64,000 bases of DNA from Oryzias latipes. Its lineage: Eukaryota > Chordata > Actinopteri > Beloniformes > Adrianichthyidae. The position numbers and the translations under genes are program-made. The notes beneath the pieces are model-generated. The model did no database searches and was not told where the DNA came from. It worked only from the letters and a program-made list of their open reading frames with translations. The stretch covers positions 14,940,829 through 15,004,828 of the forward strand of contig NC_019876.2 in NCBI RefSeq assembly GCF_002234675.1, given 5' to 3'. Shown here piece by piece: positions 39,873 through 51,189 of this stretch (position 1 is the first letter of the stretch; the number at the start of each line of letters is the position of its first letter).

Positions 39873-40149
39873 TTTCCTTAGTCACATGCACCCACATGGG
39901 GGGTTGAGCTGTACGGGTGCTTCGGATTGTGTGGAGGGTCATTGATTGGTGCGACTGCCTTATAAGAGGAGAGCAGGTGTGTTTTGTAGTGAGGCTTGTG
40001 TTGCCACCTTTAGAGACGTCATAAATTGGAACGTACCATTGTCGTGCCTTTGATCGTGAAGTATTTATAAGGACAAAGTAAGTTACGCACACTTATGAAG
40101 TATGAGTGATGCAGTCGTGTGCTGCTCTTACGCCACACTGTAGTCCTTA

Positions 40150-40424
40150 GTAATAATAATTGATACTTTATTGATCCCAACAATGGGGAAATTCTTCTCC
40201 GCATTTGACCCATCTGCTGGGGGAGCGGTGAGCTGCAGCCGAACCGCACTCTGGAGGCAGTAGCGTTAAGGGTCTTGCCCAAGGGCCCCCACTGGGTGAT
40301 GTTAATTCCTTGCCATTGATATGGTAATTGCACCATTATCATTGTTCATTCACCTCCGGGAATTCAACCCTGGATCCTGCATGGTAGCCTTTCACCTTAC
40401 CAACCGAGCCACCCAGCCGCTAAG
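40150..40424 (-). mobile_element. tRNA-derived SINE (minus strand)
   Basis: On the minus strand it starts GCGGCTGGGTGGCTCGGTTGG-like (A box TGGCTCGGTTGG) and has a B box GGGTTGAATTCCC. The tail reads toward gatcaataaagtatcaat (plus-strand tactttattgatcccaacaa). The A/B box spacing suits a pol III promoter. Confidence 0.65.
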
Positions 40425-40801
40425 GTGTGAATACCGACCCTTTCCAGAGCGGCAAATGCAAATGCTGCACACAAGAGACGTGCACGTGATACGCAACTGT
40501 CTGTAACACAACTGATTGTGTAATTTCCTCATTTGTAACAATCAGACTGCATGCAAGGAAAGTACACTTATCACTTGAACAACACTAATGGGCCCCTTAC
40601 ACAGATGCAGGGTTTAGGGTGGTAAAAAAGTAGAAAAATCTGTATAACAGGCTTGTGTCTCACTTATAGCACACTTACGTGTTGCTTAAGTGTTTGCTAC
40701 AACACATTGCTTGCAGTATTTCCATAGAAAATATTTATCTGAACCTGACCGTAGTGATTATAAACATAAAGCAATTTGTTACTTTATTATGCTTTATGAT
40801 T

Positions 40802-40853
40802 CCCCCCCCCCCCCCCCCCTACATAATCCCCCTCGTACCCCCCCCCCCCCCCA
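40802..40853. repeat. Poly-C tracts
   Basis: Two long C homopolymers separated by tacataatccccctcgta. Other C or G runs are at 4640-4657, 47332-47346, 48827-48844 and 60871-60887. Such runs are error-prone in assemblies. Confidence 0.85.
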
Positions 40854-41406
40854 CCTAACACCCCACTCGTAAACAAGGACAGAGAAAGCGGAACAGCAGA
40901 ACCTCAAGTCAGCAAAATCTGACGACCTTAAAATGATCAATCACATGCTGGACTGAGACAGAAAACGAGAAGGAAACGGAAACAAACAGATTTGAAAGCT
41001 GTAAAAGAAGAAGACGAGGAAGAAGAAGCCTTAAAATGAGGAAACTCAGAGAAAATAGCACCAAACTGAGCTGAGAGGGCATGCACACAGACACTTAGAC
41101 GGTCCAAATCTTGCCTGATGAATGTCTTCCTCATTTCCATGCAGACAATATGATTTGAATTGCCTGAGAGCCCCACATCCAATAACATCCAACAGACTTT
41201 TAATGTTTGGGGTCTCATAGTTTTGTCCCACGTGTGCAGAAAATGCATCAAAAATGTTTTTCCAGAATATGGGGAGTTTTAGCGAGAGCCCACTGCTAAG
41301 GTTGGACTGTCCTCATGTTAATATTCCTCACTTCTCTTGGTCTGATGGACGTTTGCTGAAAAAGTTAACCATGTTTAGCAGTTTGTCTCCCTCTGCTGGA
41401 CTCTGT

Positions 41407-41495
41407 GAGGACAGGGTGGATGTTCTTGTCTCCTCCTGTGGATGCTTCAGTACTGAGTCCTCCACAGGAGGAGACAAAAACATCCATCCTGCCTC
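41407..41495. repeat. Long imperfect hairpin
   Basis: Arm 1 (41407-41442) includes GGATGTTCTTGTCTCCTCCT; arm 2 (41461-41495) includes AGGAGGAGACAAAAACATCC. The inner 25 bp pair with one mismatch, and the outer bases (GAGGACAGGG / CATCCTGCCTC) pair partially. The loop is 18 nt. No ORF or known element. Confidence 0.8.
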
Positions 41496-42084
41496 ACTTC
41501 TCAAGTCACTTTCTGGTTTGTGTTTTTTTTTTTTTATTGAAATATAATCATTACAAAACTCTCGCAGACACAACCACACAATGATGCAAGGCAGCTCTTC
41601 ACACTTCCTGGATTATGTTGATGGTTTTGACCGAAAACTCTGGCTGCACAGCGGTGTGGTGTCACCTCACAGCTGAAAGTCTCGGTTGGTCTTTTATTTT
41701 TTATGTGTGAAACTTCCATGATTGGGTTTTTCTCCCACTGTCCAAAAACATGTTTCCCTGGATGATGAAGTAGTCCTTTAGGAGTGTGTGCGGCTCCCTG
41801 TGTGTGTTTTCCCAAAATCCTCACCATGACCTATTCAAATAGCTTTTTTATGAGATGTACAAAGACTGTAGATTTGTAGTATTTCCCCAAACAACTACTA
41901 TGTCTTGTAAATATGGCAGTATTATCGATGAATATATTAACAAACGTGCTTTGTGAGTGAGTGTATGACGTGTTTTCCCCAACACTGCTTTGCTTTTAGT
42001 TTAGTTCTGACTGGCTTTATTTGTGGCTTCCAGCTTATTTTGTCGTCCATAATTCGATTCCATGTCATTCTTTTCCACACATAC

Positions 42085-42290
42085 AATCCATGAATCCTTG
42101 GCTCAAGCTGAACTAAACGATATGATGCATGATATGACCATATTAGGAATGTGGGCGTGGTTAACACAATAATCTCAGTTGCCAAGGAGATCCTACTTTT
42201 GCAGACTCTTCCAAAAATCATGAAGACCGGTTTGTCAACCCAGGCGACAAAAAAAAAAAAAAAGGTTGCTATGGAGATCAAACTGGCAGG
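42085..42290 (+). repeat. Dispersed repeat family D, copy 3 (3' part)
   Basis: Contains ggctcaagctgaac, gaatgtgggcgtggttaaca, caacccaggcgac and gttgctatggagatc, matching only the distal third of the two longer copies. Confidence 0.65.
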
Positions 42291-42779
42291 GGCAGAGGGG
42301 AGAGTTAGAGGGGCGTAGCCACCACAGCCAGCGAGGGCGGGTCAAAAGGAGGAGACGAGGGTGGGGGCAGGTACCCGCCCGCAGCTTTAATGTTCTAGAG
42401 TTGAATTACTTTTTGAAAGTTTAGTTTGTACGTGTCTAATGTGCCGCTTTTAGCTGGGACCACTTTTTGTTTCCCCAAATTTTTTTTTGTATTATCGAAA
42501 GAGAATTTAACATTTGATTATGGACACGTTCCCTATCAGTATTTTATCCTATGGATCATTGTGATGGACCGAGCAGTACAAAGCAAGGAGGCAAAAAATT
42601 ACGTCAGAAGTATTTACATTTATTTTAGAAACAAAATGGGATAAAACTGGGACCTAAAAAGAGGTCAAAGTAACAAAAATAACTGAAGCTTTAAATTTAA
42701 CAGAGGAGTAGGAGGAGGACAACCCACCTTACTTAAACTGACCTAACCAATTGAAAACACACAAAAGAACATATCACAA

Positions 42780-42926
42780 CTGACAACTAGACACACAAGG
42801 GGGAGCTGAAAAAGACTAAGACAAAGAAACAGTACAACAAACAAACTAAACTAATGTCCATCCTTTGTTAAATTAACACACACAAACAAACAAATGAAAG
42901 TAAGGAACATCAAATAGAAACTAAAC
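42780..42926 (+). repeat. Dispersed repeat family F, copy 1
   Basis: Shares aactagacacacaag, aatgtccatcctttgttaaa and aggaacatcaaatagaaact with 55360-55475. Type unknown, non-coding. Confidence 0.6.
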
Positions 42927-43203
42927 CACTTGCGGACGAAGACAGGGGACATCCTGGACAGGTCGCCAGTCTGTCGCAGGGCCACAATCACACACACTCA
43001 CATTCACACCTGGACAATTTAGAGTAACCAATGAACCTATGAAGCATGTTTGTGGATGGCGGGAGGAAGCCGGAGTCCCCGGAGAAAACACAGGCATGCA
43101 CGGGAAAAACATGCAAACTCCACACAGAAGGGTCCCCCATCTATGTTCTGTTTCTGGTCCCCCAGCCGGGACTTGAACCGGGGGCCTTCTTGCTGTGAGG
43201 CAG
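42925..43203 (-). mobile_element. tRNA-derived SINE, 5'-truncated (minus strand)
   Basis: Minus-strand reading gives ctcacagcaagaaggccccc, the B box GGTTCAAGTCC, then gtggagtttgcatgtttttc and a tail with ctggcgacctgtccagg. This is the widespread fish SINE; its tRNA-like head is missing. The head of another copy is at 62524-62572. Confidence 0.7.
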
Positions 43204-43526
43204 AACTTTCTTTTTGGTAACTCAAAAACGTAGCATTAAATTAATGAAAGCGAACTAAAGTAAACCGAAATGTGTCAATACATTTCTCATTTAAACCAAA
43301 CAAAAGTGTGTTTATGTAATGTTTGAAAGAAACCATCAAAAATGTAAAGTGAACAATTTACATAGGGGTGGTGCAGGAGGTTAGTGTTCTGATGAGGTGG
43401 CAGAGTAGGCAACCACACTTTCCTGAATCCCTTAGAGCTTTTTATTTCAATATTTGTCTGCATGAATGCTCGGTTATAAACAAATTAAACTTTTAACTGT
43501 AAAATCTTGTCTTTGAAGTCTTTCTT

Positions 43527-43527
<1 letters not shown>

Positions 43528-43580
<53 letters not shown>

Positions 43581-43635
43581 ACGCACACACATACAGGTTA
43601 CTTTGGTTTGCAAGGACATTTTTCAGAAACACACC

Positions 43636-43675
<40 letters not shown>
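43528..43675. repeat. Compound TC/AC microsatellites
   Basis: A TC run (about 43528-43550) passes directly into an AC run (to about 43577), and a second AC run lies at about 43644-43671. They sit about 100 bases before the candidate first exon of the PLAC8-like gene. Confidence 0.9.
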
Positions 43676-43676
<1 letters not shown>

Positions 43677-43760
43677 CCACCACCCAGTCTTCCGGTTGGG
43701 TCCTTTCATTTATGAAAGAACTGAAACTTTATTCTCTATCAGATACCAGCGCGCGCTCAG

Positions 43761-43803
43761 TTCTGCTCTGTTCTGCTCTGTTCTGCTCTGCAGCATTAAC
43801 AAG
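43761..43803 (+). other. Candidate 5' non-coding exon end of the PLAC8-like gene
   Basis: Three perfect copies of the 10-mer TTCTGCTCTG (43761-43790) run straight into CAGCATTAACAAG followed by gtaaga, a good donor at 43804. An untranslated first exon here would splice to the acceptor before 45601. No transcript evidence; the preceding TC/AC microsatellites would be promoter-proximal. Confidence 0.25.
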
Positions 43804-44456
43804 GTAAGAGAAACTTTTCCGTCTTCAAATGTAATTACATATAAAAAAATATATGAATAAGCTCTTATTTTTCTTCATTATTATTGTTATTCAAACCCCC
43901 CTCCCCCCCCCCAAAAAAAAGAAAACATTAAAAAAGACACAATATCTCAGTGTTATGTCCAAATATAAAAACCAAAAAATAAAACAACCAAAAATGATTT
44001 TAAAAAATCATTCTACATTTTTTTAATGCATTTTTCACCATGTCACACGTGTCGCTTAATTGCTGAAGCCGCCACGTGCGCATTTCTCACAACAGGCACG
44101 CGGCTATTGATTTAACTAGTTATTGTGTTGTTTAAAAATAAGTTTTAGTGCTTCTGTACAGTTTGGAGGCAGTTTTTAAATGCTATTTCCTAGCTTAAAA
44201 ATTGTATTTGATTAATCGGTGAATGCAACCGTATTTAAAAAACATGTTTTGCATTTAAAAAAAGAGAAAGTGTTGTATAATTACATTTTTATTGAACTAA
44301 AATGCAAGTCGTTTTTATATATATAAAAACCCCAAGTCTTTATATTTGTGCAAATTTGCTGGCCTTGTTGACGTCCTTTTAAACAAAATTGACTTTTTTA
44401 ACTTTAATAAAAAAAAAAAAAAACTTAAGGCCTGATTGTGCAATAGCACAATGTGA

Positions 44457-44471
44457 CCAGTAGAGGGCACT
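44457..44471 (+). promoter_or_regulatory. Candidate CTCF-type site upstream of the PLAC8-like gene
   Basis: CCAGTAGAGGGCACT fits CCASYAGRKGGCRSY at every position. It is about 1.1 kb before the first coding exon. Motif match only. Confidence 0.4.
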
Positions 44472-45077
44472 TATTTAAAAAAAAAACTCCTTTTGCCTTG
44501 TAAAAGACAGATAAAAGAAATCGGCATATCTATGCAACAAACAGTTTTCCACCACCACACTGCGACCTGGATGAGATTTGGAGACTGGTGTCAAAGGAGG
44601 ACAACAGAAATTCTTTTACAAACAAATCCTCACGAAATAACAGGTTGTTATGGGGGAGTTGAGGATGAAGAGCAGGTTGGAGCATTAAAGAGAGGTGAAG
44701 CGACTCTTCGGCCTTTCTTCATTTCTTATAGATCTAGTAAAGAAAAGTCGCAGAGGTTTTAAAGTAAATATAAAGAATCAAACAAAGGAGAAATGTCACA
44801 AAAATAGTCTCTAGAAAGGATGCAAAAAATTCCCATTTCTCTTTTTAACTTTTGAAAAACGTTTTATCCCTTAAACCTGATTTAGTTCTATGTACATTAA
44901 AGGTTGCACATGTGCTTTAACAATCAGAAGTGATCCTCTGCCCCCTGAATCCTACTTCTTGCTATTTATAAAAGTGATTATCAGAATATTTGAGCATTTA
45001 AAAAAAAAGAAATGGATTCAGACTTCTGACCTTGTGATCTTGCGGTATTTATTAATATAGACACAGCTTTTGGTGTT

Positions 45078-45362
45078 AAAGACCCACTCTGATGAAAACA
45101 GTGTTTTTGGCGTTTTTAACATGTTCTTGTGGCATTTTCTGACAATGGAGGACTTATGTTAAGAAAAACTAAGCTTAAAATTCCATTCCATAAGCCCCGC
45201 CCACAACTTAGATGAACATTTCTAATGAACTCCTGCTGCTCTGCAGAAATTATGTCCAAAAAAACGACACAGGTTTTTAGATTTTGGCTAAAAACGGCAT
45301 GATCTTAATTAAAAAGGCCACTGGAAAAGCTTTGAAAATTGCTCAAAAGATGATCAGAAAGT
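45078..45362 (-). repeat. Dispersed TIR repeat family A, copy 4
   Basis: Starts aaagacccactctgatgaaa, which is the reverse of the right terminus of the 61008-61538 copy, and ends in gctcaaaagatgatcagaaa. It contains acatgttcttgtggcatttt as in copy 1. Located just upstream of the first coding exon of the PLAC8-like gene. Confidence 0.65.
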
Positions 45363-45607
45363 AAAATCTTTTGCCTTTAGTTCATTTCTCTTTGCTGCCA
45401 CATTTTCTTCTCCTTCACTTAAGAAATAGACCCAATAAACCATAAAGGACATAACCGGCTTCTAGAACCAATCCTTGTTTTGAGAAATAAAACATTCACG
45501 CAGAATTATTATTATTATTTTTGGCCGTTTGTGCAGGAAGGGTTTGTGGTAAACATAAATTTAAACTGTCTAATCTTAGAAAGAATCTTTTCCCTTTCAG
45601 ATCCAGC

Positions 45608-48600
45608 ATGACAGCCGTGGGGACCTGGAGCACTGGGATGTGCGAATGTTGCGCTGATGTTGGCACGTGTAAGTCCATTTAGCACTGAAATATAAAGGTT
45701 TTTTTTTCTTTTTTTCTTTTTAGAATGTGTGCCAAAAAAACCCCAGAAGGTCTAACATTTAATTGCATCATTGTTGTTGAATTTAATAAACAACTTACTT
45801 GATGATTGAGGACTTGTGAAAGCAGAACAAGAAGTGGAATCAGCTTTTCTTTTGCTAAAAGAATTCAAAGTGTGTTTAAAATGAAGGATAAGTCTCAGAC
45901 ATTCATTCAAAATCTGCTCTCTATTGGGAAAAAAGTCCTTGTGACACAATTGTGAACTTGATTCTTTTGGTTTCGCTCCAAAAATATTTGACTTAAACAT
46001 GAACAAATAGATTTGAAGTTGATGCTGAGAAACATTTAGTTTTCGTTTTTCCTTTTGTTGATTCGGCCTCAGATTCAGCTTCAGGTCAAACTTCACAGAG
46101 AAAAAGGAACAAAGTAAACCGTGAGAGGAACAGAAACAAAACTAATTCAGGTCCTGAACAACCAGCCGCTCCTCCTCGGACTCAAGGGACAAGATATTTT
46201 AGCATTTGTTGGTCTCCTTTTTTGTCTCAAAAAAAAAAGAAAAAAATAGGAAAATTTTTCCTCCAAGCTTTGAGTAAAAAAAAAAAAAAACAGTTCATTT
46301 GAATGCAGGAGGTTTCTTTATCAGACTTAAAACGCTTCATGCTGGGATTATTTTCCAATTTTGTCACAGGCCAGATTTCTGATTTACAAAAAAGAAACAA
46401 AACTTTGAATTCTCAACGATGGCTGTGGGCTGGTTGAAACCTGCGTCTGCTGGCGTTCTACTGATTGGTGGAATTCCAGGGCGTCTCCTGGCTCACGGTA
46501 CTCTCCTGTAAGCCCGCGGTTCCCTGCCAACGCCTGTCAGTTGGTGTGAAGTAGCTGGGAGAAATCCAAAGCGATAAGCATTAAGAACATCCGTTGGGTT
46601 CAAACTTGCAGATTAGTTTCCATTGGTTTTGATGGAAACCCCCCTCCTTTCAGATGTTGCAGTTTAATTATTAGTTGACCGCATTTACTGTATATAAGAA
46701 TTGGACTAAGTGACTCCTCCCCCCTCTCATTCCAAACAGGAAGTAGTTCCTGTATCCAAGAAGCCAAAATCCCGTAGACCTCTACAGAAAAACAGCTAGC
46801 CCTCAGTCATTCTATTTCTCAAAATAACCATTCTTGCTTTGATTTTTAAACATGTTCTTGATAGGGTTGTGTATTGGCAAGAGTCTGGCAAAACAAAATA
46901 TATCCTGATACTCGTCTCACGATACGATACATATCGCGATATTGTACCGGAACACATTTTCATTTTGCAAAGATCTGCGCATTTGCAGAGTAGGACCATA
47001 CAGATCTGCGCATTTGCAAAGCCTAACTTGTCTGAGAGTCTCAGAGTGCACATGTATTATTTTAGTCTTGTTGGGTAATGTTACCAGGAGCAAATTAAAA
47101 TGCCTTAACTGTTGCAATGTTGGCGACAAGAGAAAGTGAAAGTTTCATGTGTGCTTGGATCGATGGGGTGTGCGATACAGATGGAGTGGTGACAACGGCA
47201 ACTGAGTTCACTTCATTTGGTTAGACTCAGAAGTCATTTTCCATTGGTGACATCACACTGGCTCGGCCCAGTTCTCAGATACAGTCATTGAGAATGTGGA
47301 GCTGCATTTGCAGAACATTGAATGCACTAACCCCCCCCCCCCCCCCTCCGCCATCTGTAGGCTGCTGTGCCATGTGGTGCTTCCCCTGCATGCAGTGTCA
47401 GACGGCCCAGAAGCACGGCTGGTGCTGCGCTATGCCACTCCTGGATATCTGTGGCGTGGTGACCTGCCTTCTCCGTTCTTCTATCAGAGAGCGCCACCAC
47501 ATCCCTGTAAGTCGGGAGGGGAGGAGGGATGTGTGTGTGCAAAAGCACATTTCTGCACAAGTTTTTGCATCCAAATTTAGCCAATACTTTGGAAAAACTC
47601 CAAATAAATATTCAATCAGTGTAATTCCAGTGAATTTGTAATTGGAGATAAGTGGCTTTGCGCTGATATACAAATGCCAGAGAATCTGCTGGAATTCCTA
47701 TGATCGCGTCAACAGTCGTAGAGTTAAGGCCCGTACACACCGGGACGAATTTCGCCGGCGATTTTCGCCGACGTTTAACGCCTCGTGACTAAACAAAGGG
47801 CACCAATGAGAGTGTGCACACCGACGCGAAAAAACGCCACGCGCCAAAAAAAAAAACGCCTCGGGTTCGTTTTTTTTTTCGACGCGTGGCGTCGAAATCT
47901 CTTCGACCAATGAGAATGGCGCTTTTGCACACGTGCCTGGAGCTTCTGAAGTTACAGTAAAACACAACTTGGGGGCGCTCAAACACAAAACTGCCTTGCT
48001 GAGCACACATACCAGCGAAGAAGATAGACGTCAAGTAGCGTCTACACTGCCGCGAAGAAATAATGACGGACATTCTTAAATATCCCCGAACCAAGCACCA
48101 GTTGGAGCTACTGGTGCTTGAAATATTCATGTTTTCTTTGTATTATTCTGACAAGCGCGTAAATACTTGCTCTCTTCTTCTGAGTGAAAAGCGACTTTAA
48201 GAATCGTAAAGTTGCGCAGCGCCACCTTGTGTACAGGAGTATTTCTGTTTACATTAAGCGCCATCTAACGTCAGGGAATGAAATTGCATGTTCGCTCGGC
48301 TCACCGTCAGCGAAAATCGCCTGGGTGTGAACACAAAAAACGTGTCGAAAAACGCTGGCGAATAACGCCTGGCAAATATTCGTCCCGGTGTGTACGGGCC
48401 TTTACGGTATGTCAGAGCGCGTGTGTTATTGGGGAGTCGTCTGCAACGTCTCCGGTGTTTAATTAATTCACTCCCAGATTTTCCCAATCTTTCATCATTC
48501 ATTAAAAGAAAACATTTTTTTCCCCACAAACTGTTCTTTCTTCCATCAACTGCAAGAAGCAGTGATGGTCGAGAACTGCTCAAGCGTTTGCCAGACAGCA

Positions 48601-49305
48601 GCCGTTTCAGGCGTTGCACTTCCTCAGTTTCTGTTTAGCTGCAGCTGTGCATGCAAAATACAGTTATGCGTGCATTTTTTTTATTCATGCAAAGTAGTTC
48701 ATGACAGAACAGGTTATATTTATATTGTTTCCCCACTTCAGGACAAAGCCAGGTTTTTATATTCTATTATTTTATCACTTTTTTTTTTTTATCGTGGTGT
48801 GCGTATGTGTGTGTTTTTGCGGGGGGTGGGGGGGGGGGGGGGGGTTGTCGCACTGTTTGTCTTGTCATCTTGTTTTTAAATTTTATTGCATTTTATGCAC
48901 AGCACTTTGAGTGACAGATGTTATTGAAAAAGTGCTACATAAATAAAGGTTGATTTGATTTGATTTGATTTATTTAACATGAAAACAGTGTCATCTGTAT
49001 GTTGGTATGTTGATAAAATTGGGAAGATTCAGCTTGTAGAAATAGTTCCTGCAGATTTTTGAGCCTTAAAATAACAATAAGCAATGTTTTGTGAAAAAAA
49101 ACCCCCTCCCATCGATTTCCGTCTGCGTTCATGGTTTCCTCCTCCTCCTTCCTGTCTGCAGGGGTCGTGCATCGACGACTGCTGCAAGTGCATGTTCTGC
49201 TATCCGTGCGTCTGGTGCCAGATGCACCGAGAGGTCAAGGTGCGATCCAATGCTGGCAGCGCCGTCTGCCACACTGTGGTCACTACTCAGGTCATCAGGA
49301 GTTAA
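45608..49305 (+). CDS. PLAC8 / cornifelin-family cysteine-rich protein (complete CDS, 3 coding exons)
   Basis: Exons 45608-45668, 47361-47506 and 49162-49305 join in phase to 116 aa (family members are about 110-115 aa). The translation begins [20 protein letters not shown] and carries the PLAC8 hallmarks: [17 protein letters not shown], a hydrophobic Cys-rich centre ([19 protein letters not shown]), [16 protein letters not shown], and [16 protein letters not shown]. Acceptors are ttccctttcag, ccatctgtag and cctgtctgcag; donors are gtaagt, gtaagt, and a stop (TAA) in the last exon. The ATG sits 7 bases inside its exon, so there is probably an upstream non-coding exon. Family roles range from cornified-envelope protein to cell growth control; the exact role here is unknown. 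It could be annotated as plac8-like or cornifelin homolog. Intron 2 contains a Harbinger-type element. Confidence 0.9.
46687..47289. mobile_element. Non-autonomous TIR element, family E copy 2, with inserted repeat
   Basis: Left end actgtatataagaattggac then taagtga; right end gcccagttctcagatacagt then cattgag, imperfect complements and similar to 39040-39598. The middle (about 46860-47130) carries a different repeat with cacgatacgatacatatcgc, a common fish dispersed sequence, so it looks nested. Lies in an intron of the PLAC8-like gene. Confidence 0.5.
47727..48401. mobile_element. PIF/Harbinger-type non-autonomous transposon
   Basis: Long TIRs: left AGGCCCGTACACACCGGGAC (from 47727) and right GTCCCGGTGTGTACGGGCCT (to 48401), extending over gaat/attc. 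It is flanked by TTA on both sides (47724-47726 and 48402-48404), the 3-bp target typical of Harbinger. Both ends also carry repeated tcgccggcgattttcgcc-like motifs. No transposase; 675 bp. Inserted in the second coding intron of the PLAC8-like gene. Confidence 0.8.
48890..48975 (+). mobile_element. L2-type LINE 3' end
   Basis: gcactttgagtgacagatgt, then aagtgctacataaataaagg and a tail of ttgat repeats, is the usual terminal form of L2-group LINEs. Only the terminus is recognisable. Confidence 0.55.
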
Positions 49306-50409
49306 GCTAGTCAGGAGCTAGCAGGCTATTTCACATGTTTAAGGAAATACCTTAAAGGAATTTTTTAAATTTTAATTTTAATGGTTACTGCTTTAGTTAG
49401 TAGATGAAAGGTTTTTGTTTTGTTTTATTCCTTCCAGGTTTGTTAAAGATTTCTGATACTGGAAAATGTTATTAAAATAGTCTTTGGTTTGACTTAATGA
49501 ATGTTTTTTCTTGCATACAGAAGAAGAATTTCATTTGAAAACATGTTTAAATTTTTTTTTGTCAATGTAGCATGCACGCTACTGTTTAGTTAGAAAAATA
49601 TGCTCTTATTGTATCTGGAAACCGTTGAAAATGAGTCTGTTTTGACACTTTCATGTACATTGAAAACCTTTTGGAAAAATATTTCCTAACATAGAACTCT
49701 TTGAAAAAGCATTTTCCCTTTTCAGATTTTCTTTTTTATTCAAATAAAAGGTTATGAATCTAACAAGTTTCCAACGAAATGCAAAACGTTCAAAGAATTA
49801 AAGTGCTTTTAAAGGTAGTTTCATGTATAAAAGAGACGCTCTGGGATTTCGCAGGGTTGCGATCCTACACTTTTATTGACAGAAAAATTTGTGTCCAATC
49901 ACTGCGACTTTGGCCAAAAGCTCTTGTTTTAAACAAGATCCCCCATCAAACTGTCTCTGCCAACCGAGTTCAGAGACTCAAACTTAAAGTCGACCCATCA
50001 AACAGCCCCTTTCAATCAATTTTTCCGTTACCACTCTCTTTTAGCGTTGATGGCGGCAGAAACAGTTTGAAGATTCTTCCCACGAAAGTGAAGGTAACAG
50101 TTTGTTCTCTTTTTTTCTATCTAACGTTTTTGTTGGAGCACAAATGAAAGTCAACGATGATTGACAACTTTTCAACCACGAAACATAAATAAAAAATGAC
50201 TGAACGTCATTAATAACAGACCAGACAGCAGACATTTCAGACATTTTAACTCTAGAGTCAAAAGTTCCTGCTGCACATTAACATTGTTTTATTTGAATCT
50301 TCATATCCTTTTATACAAGTTTGTAGGTATGTGTGTGATTGGCTCGGGTTCTTAAGGTTGAAATATGAATTAATTCAGTCTTTTTAGATATAAAGCACAT
50401 TTTTTTTAA
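49306..50409. other. 3' flank of the PLAC8-like gene
   Basis: 3' UTR followed by AT-rich spacer; no exon, RNA gene or defined repeat seen until the piggyBac-type element at 50410. Confidence 0.4.
49743..49748 (+). promoter_or_regulatory. Polyadenylation signal of the PLAC8-like gene
   Basis: AATAAA about 440 bases after the stop codon at 49303-49305, in AT-rich sequence without ORFs. Confidence 0.45.
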
Positions 50410-50614
50410 CCCTTGTGCTATCCTAGGCACTTTACCATTGGGAGTGGGGTCATCTAGACCCACTAGACAGTGCTCTGAACCTTTTTTCTTCAATGATTTG
50501 TGATCTTCACTGGTGTCCATGGATTACATGAAATCTTTCTACCTTTATCCACCTTTGTCATGGTAGGGAGAACACCTCAATGGAAGGGGGGGGTCATCTA
50601 GGATAGCACAAGGG
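50410..50614 (-). mobile_element. piggyBac-type MITE, copy 4 (reverse orientation)
   Basis: 205 bp, TTAA on both sides (50406-50409 and 50615-50618). The body is the reverse complement of the other copies (gggtcatctagacccactag, tttgtcatggtagggagaac). Confidence 0.92.
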
Positions 50615-51189
50615 TTAAAGATGCGTCAACTTCTTAAAGAAATCTAAAGATCTGTTTATAAAGATATGGAAATAAAAGCTTTAAATTTACAATTTATACA
50701 ACTATAATGTACTGAAATTGTTTAATTTATAGAGAAACTTTTAGTCCAAGTGATTTTTCTTGCTGAAACAACTGTTTTCAAATAGTGTCTGTTTGAGGAC
50801 GTATTTAATGTCAGACTTGTAGCACTTTAGTATGACAAAGAATTAGTGAGAGTTAACAAACAAAAATGTTTTTTTTTTTAAATTGAGACTTTAAAGTTGT
50901 AAATTTACGAGACAAAAGTAGTGTATTTACGACTGCAAAAGTTGTTGGCTAAACGTATGAGCTTTTTCTACTAAGTTTACGATTTTAAAATGTGTACAAG
51001 ATAAAAAAATGATAAATTTAGGAAGAAACAGTAGTAAATATACAAGAAAAAATTCATAAATTTATTAGAAAAAGCATCAAAAATGTCTGTTTGTCAGAGC
51101 TGTGCTTGAAGATGAAAGATGTGGAGCATTAAGAGAAGCTATATTTCTGGATAGGTTTCAATAACAAACAAATTCTAAAATCTTTTGAT

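Noticed and set aside
39660-43203. tRNA-like A/B boxes as functional tRNA genes
   Set aside because: They are fused to SINE bodies and tails, lack cloverleaf stems, and recur as truncated copies.
47327-47584. 85- and 91-codon minus-strand frames over PLAC8-like exon 2
   Set aside because: Antisense shadow of the Cys-rich exon; the + strand splice pattern and motif order are decisive.
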